A stretch of 64,000 nt of DNA from Orientallactaga sibirica. Taxonomy: Eukaryota > Chordata > Mammalia > Rodentia > Dipodidae. The position numbers and the translations under genes were made by a program. Location of the stretch: the NCBI GenBank assembly GCA_036365145.1, contig JAEOAD010000030.1:10726501-10790500 (forward strand), written 5' to 3'. The notes under the pieces were generated by a model. That model ran no database searches, was not told the DNA's origin, and worked only from the letters and a program-made list of their open reading frames with translations. Positions 48,101-57,100 of this stretch are shown here, one piece after another; within the stretch, counting starts at the first letter, position 1, and the number at the start of each line of letters is the position of its first letter.

Positions 48101-51100
48101 CAAACTCAGAGCAATCCTCCTACCTCTACTTTCCGAGTGATGAGATTAAAGGTATGCACCACCATACCTGGCTGTTGGTCAGGTTTAAAACATGTGTGGG
48201 ATAAAAGTCAGGGGAACACTGTCCTGCTTCACCAGGGGCACAGGAAATACTGGTGAAAAAAATAGTCTTCAGCTAACATGGGCATTAGGGAGAAGCACTA
48301 AAAATACAGAGGATTCTTGCAGAGTAGAAGACTCATGGGGCTTTGTCAGACTGAATGAATGCAGGCATTTCTTGTACAGTTATCTTTCTGTAGCCATGTC
48401 TAGATAGGTACTCTTCAATTGTTTGAGCTCCTGATTATAAAATGCATGACTAAAGTGTAAATACCTGGTTTGGACCTAGACACACAACCTTACTCTTTCC
48501 AATAATCTGTGTCACTGCTAGCATGATGCCAAGCAGAGAATTCTGGGTACAACAGATTGTGTCATACTTACCTGCAGCTGCTGTTCAAACATGTGTGCAA
48601 GTGGTAAAAATGAAATCTCTGTGTCACTGGCATTCAAGGTCAGTGCTTTCTGTAAAACACAAGAACTTTGGAGGGCACAAACAAGGAAGAAGAACACAAC
48701 AGATGCCTACCTCTACAATAGTCTCAAACATATGTGCAAGAGGCAAGAAAGATACCAGAGTGTCATCTGGGGAAAGGTTCATTGAGGTCTGAAAGCAAAG
48801 ACACCAACAAGCACAGAAATGTTAAAACTTTCACTTTCCCCTTTTAGTTCAGAGCACATAACCCCTCAACACTGAGTGGAAACCATTTTGCTTACAGTCA
48901 ACAATTTTTTTCTCACCAAAGAATGAAAAGCAACATTTTTATTTTTTAATGGTACTGAGGATTGAACTCAAGGCGTTTAATATATGCTAGGCAGGTGCTC
49001 TATGACAGGGCTCCATCCCCAGTCTCAAAAGCAATACTTTAGTCAGTCCAATAGAGGAGTCATTCCAGTGGCAAAGCATATCTACTTCAGGCTATTTTTC
49101 ACACCCTGTAATGAAACCCTTGCCCAAATTGGAATGTTGAGGGATCAAGTGCTCTGTTTATTTAGTCTTTTAGTACCAGTGCCCCATTAGTTGACAAGTT
49201 CCACTTCCCTTGAAGCAATGTTAAATTCTTTCCAGTGTAAGACAGGACTGTTATATTGGAAAGGGATGTGGAAGACATTAAAAGATTTCAAAGTCTCTTT
49301 ATATTTATGGCACAAATGCATTTATACTATTTGAGTTTGATCAACATTTTACCTTAAAGACTTACTTCACCCTAGGAAAACATCCCAATTTGTTTAATAT
49401 AATCTCAGATCTGGTCACAGGGTATGTGTTCTCCTATAAAACTGTGATCATGATGAGCCCCTAGACACATTAAGTGTGAATGTCTGGTTTTCTTCAAAGC
49501 AGACCTCATTTAAGGTAGAGGCTTTGAAGGAGTTCATGCTATGAACACAAAGAGTTCTTGCCAGCTGCAGCAGTTGCTGCCACACCAACTGATACAAGTA
49601 TATATGCCAAAGTACCTGAGAGATGAGGGTGTAATCTATGCCATGTCCTTCTTCTCCCCAAAGCTAAGTCAGACTTTTGGTAACAATGTGACAATAAGTG
49701 AAAATGCCAACCCTGGGCAAAGGTGGTAGCCTCAGGAGCATTGGCTATAACTTGGGCATGTTAGAATCTTAGTTCTAGTCTAGAGTGAACTGCATCCTAA
49801 CTGGTATTCCTTACTTATGAAACTGGTACATAATGAGAAGTCAGACTCAGTAGTAACTGTATATAGATTTGTATATATTCTTTTACAAAGCTAAGGATGC
49901 ACCTTAATTGTGTATTTCAATTTTTCTCAACAAGTTACCAATGTATTTTTTTATCTTTGAAGATCTACTAGGAAATTAAAATTTCATTATGTTAAGATAT
50001 TAAATGCTAAACCCTATTTATAAAACATCCATGAAATAGTTGAAAAAGTTGAGTATGGAGTAAAACTAAGTGGTGAGATTTCCCCAAGGTCAACTTTCTA
50101 CAGCCACTGAAAATGTCTACTCCAGAAACCACTTAGCAGTCTCCTGCCACAATGGAGGACTATGAAATACTCCTGAGAAACTGCAAATGCAAGCTGTTAA
50201 GAGTGTGAAGGAAAGGCATTATTTTTTCAACAAGTGCCTTTGCAAAGACAAGCTTGAAAAATATGCTTGGTGTTAGGGATTAAACTGTGTTCCCCTCCCA
50301 GATACTAGACTTCATGAATGTGGAGATAAGGCCATGATATGACTGGATATGGGAGTGGGCCCTGACCAATAGCCTGGTGTCCCATAAGAAGAGGAAAAGA
50401 CACCCAAGCACTCACTCTCTGAGCACATGTACATAGGAGAGGTCATGAGAGCACCAAGAGAGGCGGGCATTCACAAGCCAGGAAGAGAACCCTCACCAGA
50501 AACCAAAGGTGCCAGCAACTGGCCTGACTTCTAATCTTTTGAACTGGGGGAGGGAATAAATGTTTGTTGTTTGAACCACTTAGGCTACAGTACTTTGTTA
50601 TCTCAACCCGGGCAGGCTAACACCTATGGATAGCAAACTTTAAGATTACGGGAAAATAATTTGAGGCGTTAATCTTTCTAATAAATGGGAGCCAAACTGA
50701 GCAAAATACATATCAAAAATTTAAAAACCTTTAACAATCTTTAACATTTCATTGCTAACTTCTCAACCCTAGAATTGTGGGTAAAAATGCAGATAGCCAT
50801 CTCTCCTCATAAGGCAATACTCATAAGGCAACATCCAATTTCACTATATATACGAGCTACAGTAAATTTAATCTGTCAGTTCATCACAATGGTCATAGCA
50901 AGACTTGGGGATTAGTTTAATCAGGAAGCCCATCTTGAGGCAGGCAGGCATGGGGACAGTTTGCCCACCTAGGGTATCCCCCAAGTCTTTCCTTCCCAGT
51001 TAGGGATAAGGCCAGCACCTCCTTCTTGGGGTAATTTGTGTTCATGCCCATCTTGGTAGAAGGTAAGAAAGGACTGCTTAGGCCACCAATCTGTCCTTGA

Positions 51101-54100
51101 TGTGACTGTGTATTTATGACAGGGTGTACATATTCTCAAAATTATGGAATATATAATCCATAAGTGCACAAATTGTCCCAAGTTATGTAACAGACCATCT
51201 GTTAATCAGGGTAAGAGTCTACCCCATTCCTACCCTTGGGGATCAGCTCCTCCATCCACCAAAACTCATGAAAGGAACTGTAGAAAAGAACCAGGGGCTC
51301 CTGAGCCATGTATTCTGTAGCCCATTCCTGCCCTGTGGAGTGTATTCTATGCTTTTATTTTCACTTTTTTTTTTTTTTTTTTTTTTTTTAGTAAGGTGAC
51401 GATTTTGTTAATAAAAAGGTAAAAGCCCCAAAGTGTCAGGGGAGACATGCTGAGGATTTCAGTTGCTGTCCAAAGGAGAAAGGAATGTATCTTGAGTTAG
51501 AACGTAGAGAAGTGGGCAGATTCAGCAGTGAGGGTCTGCACAAAACTTCTTTACTCTCACTTTTACTAATTCACACTTTCACTACAACTACTCTGTGTCT
51601 TGTACAATTCCTTGTTCTAAACCAAAAAAACCTAGACATGTCACCAGTATACCTCACACCACCTCCCCCACTCTGATAACAATCTGAGAGTAGGTAACTT
51701 TGGGTCATGTTAAAGGTCAGGGCTTGTTTACATTTCAGTGTGCTTATTTACACACAATGAGGCCCTAATGTGGGGGTGGGAGGGCTTTACCACTATCACT
51801 CAAGGCCTAATGCCTATCAAGTGAATGTGAAACTATATGATGATACCCCAGGTTACCTCTGTCACTTTCACAAAAGCTGAACAATCGCTCATAATATTTC
51901 GGTGAGTGATCAATGCACCTTTGGGGTTGCCTGTAGAACACAGGAAACAGAACAAGATTAAAGACCATGCACCATTCGGGCCTTTAAACACCTCTACTGG
52001 ACCTTCAGGGTGGCCTAATGTTGAGTAACAACAAATTCCTCATCTGTTCAATGAAACATATCATCATGAAATTACCTAATTTTGAATAATACTGGCAAAT
52101 TTTAAAGGATATGTCTATCAATAAGGGATGACACCTAGGAATTTTATTCTTTGAAGACACTGATACAGTTTGTTCTAGGAGAATGGGTGGACCTAATGTC
52201 ACTTTTAATAAATGCTTTAATGAAATACATGGGACTACCAGATTCTGAGAATGTTACTTAACCACTTCTGTCTTTCTTGCTTTCTTGAAATCCATCTAAA
52301 ATAGCCAATATATCATTCAATGGCAGGACAGAGGGCACAGTAACTAACTCAAAGTTTACCTGTAGTTCCACTTGTGAAACAAATTATTGCAAGATCTTCA
52401 GGTGATGGAGGCTGCAGAAAAAAAATTTAAAGGTGTCAGAATAGAGAACTGTAAGACACAGAGCATCTATCACCCGTGATTTCAATAGTCTCTCCAGTAT
52501 GATTAGGCATTTGAAATGTCCCAAAGGGTTGTAGAAGGCTCTAATACAGTGTACTTACCTTGGGCTTTTTTCTGTTCACTCTTCCAAGGTCCTTAATTAA
52601 AGAGAGAGAGAAAAAAATCTTAAGTGGAAAAATGTTCTAACTATCCAGAGTAAGGTCCCATCAAGTTATTTAAAAGCTGCCTTTACTATGGGTTTCACTC
52701 ACAGCTGGTTCAAAGTCAGCATCATTTCCAAATGAAATGAATGAACTTCAGCAAGTATAAGCAACCAGACCCCAAATATTTATCCATTGTTCTAAGAATC
52801 CATTTTACAGATATATTCTTTCTTACATAAGACCACATAAATGGTATTAGGATAAATGGTGTTATTAGGATTGGCCTCTGAAACAGGATTTATTCAAAAG
52901 ACATCAATTACAGTCTTTGACTCTGTACTTCCAGACCACCTTCCATTTTCTATGACAACATTTAACAAAACCTGCTCTTGACCTTCAGCAGACCTGCAGA
53001 TCCTCAGCACCTTCCCATGGGAATGAAACACTCCCTGACCACCAACTTAAGCTTACATAGCATCTTCCTAGGGGAGAAAAGCCTTCCTAACATAAATACA
53101 TAAATACAACATGGAGGCAAAAGTAGATTTGAGTGTTTCTAAATAGGCTACAATAGAAAACTGGAAGAAGCTTCCCCAATCGGCATAGAGATTCATCTCC
53201 ACAGATTCACTTCTAGGTGCAGCAGTTCCTCACACAGACTGCTAGTGTCAGCTCATTGCATTAAGACACTTGCATATCCACTCATTAAAAAAAAAAAAAG
53301 AAGAAGAACAGGGCTGCAAAGATGGCTTAGTGGTCAAGGCACTTGCCTGCAAAGCCTAAGGCATCTCATGTTCAACTTTCCAGGTCCCATGTAAGCCAGA
53401 CACACAATGACACAAACATGCAATGTCACACATGTGCACAAGTGGGGGTACATGTGTTTGGAGTTCAACTGCAGTGTCTGGGGGTCCTAGCACACTCTCT
53501 CTCTCATAAAAAAAAAAAAGAGGGCTGGAGAGATGGCTTAGCGGTTAAGGCGTCTGCCTCCTAAGCCTAAGAACACTGGTTCCAATCTCCAGGTCCCATA
53601 TTTAGCCAGATGCAAAGGGGTGCAATGCCGCACTTGACCACAAGGGGGCACACACATCTAGATTTCGTTCGCAGCAGCTGAGAAGCTGCTGGTGTGCCCA
53701 TCTCTGTCTTCCTCTCCCGCTCTCTCTGTCTCTCTCTGTGTCTCCTCCCCGCCCCCCCCAAAAAGAGCCAGTCAGTTGTACTTGCCTCAGAAAAAAATAA
53801 CAATTTATAGTCTTTCTTTTATTAAAATGAACATCTTGAATGAGCAGGTGTGCGGAGTATGATGGCTGAAGCCCCTTAGAAAATGGAAAATGTGCTCAGG
53901 GCACAGTGAGTTCTACCATGTTTTAAACAGCTTTTAATTTAAATCACGGTTTAAGGTAAATATATCACAGAGCACATATTACAAACAAAAACAATGATGT
54001 CCAATTAGAAGTCAACTAGGGATGGGTGCAATGGCACACAGCTATAATTATAGCACCTGGGAGGCTGGGACAAGAGGATAGTTTCAGTCCAGGAGTTCAA

Positions 54101-57100
54101 GGCCAGCCTGGGCAACACAATCCCCAGTTCAAAACAATAACAAAGGTCAACTGAGCTGAAGCAGCATTGGGAGTTGTTCCCCAAATAACCCTTATTAACT
54201 CTAAATTTCTACTATTCTGGTCAAGATTTTAGCTTATTTTTAGTTGACCTCAAACTAGCCATGTAAGGGAAGAAGACACTGAGTTATCCTCTTGCCTGTA
54301 TTTCTCAAGTGTTAGGACTACAAGCCACCACTCCTGACCGACTGCTCAAAGTTTTATATAACTTCTGCAGTTCTTCAATCCTTCAAAAATTAACATTTAA
54401 ATAAAATACAACAATAGTTATACACAATTTATTTTTAATTTTAGACAGCAAATATCACGTCAGTTAGTATACTATTGTGTGTGTGTACTTGCTCGTGCAT
54501 ATGATGTATGAACATATGTGCCATGCTCTGTGTATACATGTGGTGGTCAGAAAAAATCATCAGGTGTCCTCCTCTACTGCTCTTGTGCCTTATTTCCTTG
54601 AGTCAGAATCTCTTACTGATTCTGGAACCTTTTTTTTTTTTTTTTTTTTTTTTATTGTTGTTGTTAGATTAGATAACCAGGGAGCCCCAGTGATCCTCTT
54701 GTCTCTGCCTGCTCAGTGTTGGGGTTACAGAAATATGTGACCATGTTTGAGATTTTCCATGGATGCTAGTGATCTGAACTCAGGTCCTGACCCTTGCACA
54801 GCAAGCACTTTTACTCACTGAGCCACTTCCCTAGTCCTAGTGTACTGTTGGCAATGAAAAGTTTCATAGCCTTAATCTATCTTGTCATATAGAAAAAAGA
54901 GCACTTATTTTTTAAATTGTCATTTTAAGGCTAAATGCAACTGTGAATAAAACTGAGTTCTAGTGAAACATACTCAAGTCTTAGGGGGTATGAAATCTAT
55001 AACTCACTGAAAATGCATAAAAAATAAGATGGATGCAAACAGGGGTACAGTGTTGGGTTAATATGTGATAAAACAAGTTGTTAAAACGTTAACTGTAGCC
55101 AGGCATGGTAGTGCATGCCTTTAATCCCAGCACTCAGAAGGCAGAGGTAGGAGGGTCACTGTGAGTTCAAGGCCAGCCTAGGACTACAGAGTGAGTACCA
55201 GGTTAGCCTGAGCAAGAATGAGATCCTACTTACAAAGAACAAACAAACAAACAAACAAACAAACAAAAACAACTCTGTAAACTCTTTGTGGTGGTCACAT
55301 GGTTGTACATGGTTTAACACTTTCAATGATTTATATGTCTGAAGTGTTTCTCAATTAAAATACTGAAAAATACAGCAGTTCTAAATGCCAATGTATTCAT
55401 TTTGAGCCTGTGAAAATATGTATTAATATAAACTTGATACCACAACCAGCTGAAATTTTAAATTTTAAAAACATTTTCTCAAATCCTCATCTTTTGTTTA
55501 CAAAAATTTTAAAAAGCATAAAGTATATTGTGGTAGTTTGAATAGATGTCCCCCAATATATTCAGTGTTTTATTAGTTTATAGTTTGCCTCTGCATCCAC
55601 CTGGCTGGAGGCAATGTCACTGGGAGGATCTTAAGGTGTGGTGGTGGGTTGCAAAGTGTGCCTAGCTGGAGTTCCTGAGGTGTGCTATGCTGTGTGGCTT
55701 TTGGCTTGTGGCTTTTCTTTTTTCTGTGTTTGGTCCTGTGAAGGCAGGCCAGATTCTTCTGCCATTATGGAACTTCCCCTGGATCTGTAAGTTTCAACAA
55801 ATCTCTTCTTCCATAACTGCCTGGTCTGGAAGTTCATCTCAGCGAACCTGAAGCTGTCTGCTACATATATTAAGTGGGTAAGTGTAAAACATGAGAGTTA
55901 GAATAATATAAACTCTACACCATACACTTAAGCCATTTATCTCAATAATGTTTTAATTTAAAATTATTTATCATACAGAGGTCCAAAAGACAAAAAATAA
56001 TCCCTCCTTTGTGTGTGTATCTTAGGAAAGGGTAGGCAGATTACATTATCATGAGAAGAGATTACAAGTAAAAACCAAAAAGCAAGTTGAAGTGGGGAAA
56101 TGCTAGGTAAAGATTTAGCTAAACTCAAGTTTAATCATGAAGCATAGATTCTGTGGTGGTTTAAATCAGATGTCTCACATAAACTCATGTGTTTGGAATA
56201 CTTGGTCCTTAGCTGATGACAGGCAATAAGGAAGGTGGAGACATGCTAGGGGAAGTGTGTTGTTGAGGGTGGGCTTAAGGTGTTATAGCCAGCTCCTCCT
56301 AGCTCATTCATTTGCTGCTGTTTTCCACCTGCTGTGGCAGAGGTGATGTCTAGCCTCTGCTCATGCCATGCTTTCCCCTGCCATCATGCTGGCTTTGGTC
56401 TGCATTTTTGTCCTAGCAACAAACTACAATAGACATAAAGCTTGTGAAGTCCTGTGCTGCTCTGTGTGCATACACACTTATACACTGCCTGGAGGCAGAA
56501 GGTTCTGCTAAGAATAATGAGCTCCTCTGATCCACAGATCCTAACTTAGCCCGAAATTCTTTGGAGAAGGAGAACTATAAATAAAAATTCAAAGCCCTAT
56601 GTATAACAGCTTCATTAAAAATATAAATGTTAAGAAATAGCATGACTATTTAGTCTACCATTTCTTATGTTGTATATATAAAAAGATCCTGTTCCTGCCA
56701 GGTTCCAATTTGAGCATCTATTCATGTGTACTACACATACTCTCCAGAGAGGTCCATCTTTAAAGCTGTACTTACTGTCAGTCTTAAATTGAGTATGAAA
56801 GTAAACCAAATCCAAATCTATATTTGAAACTGACTGGACTCTACACAAGAAATCTGGGGGCAGAAAATGATGAAGCAGATTTCTATATTTCGCTTGGTTT
56901 TAGAGACAAATCAATAAGTAAAAGATAGTCTAAGAAAAAAAAAGAAGATACAAACAAAATTTCAGCCTGTCTGAAGCTGAAATCCATCATTCAAACATTT
57001 ATCAGCATAGCTCACCAGCGCTGAGGAATCAGTATGAGTGTTGTAATTATTCCTTTTATGAGGAAGGACTTCTGCAGGAAGTGATGTGTTAACACTGGCA

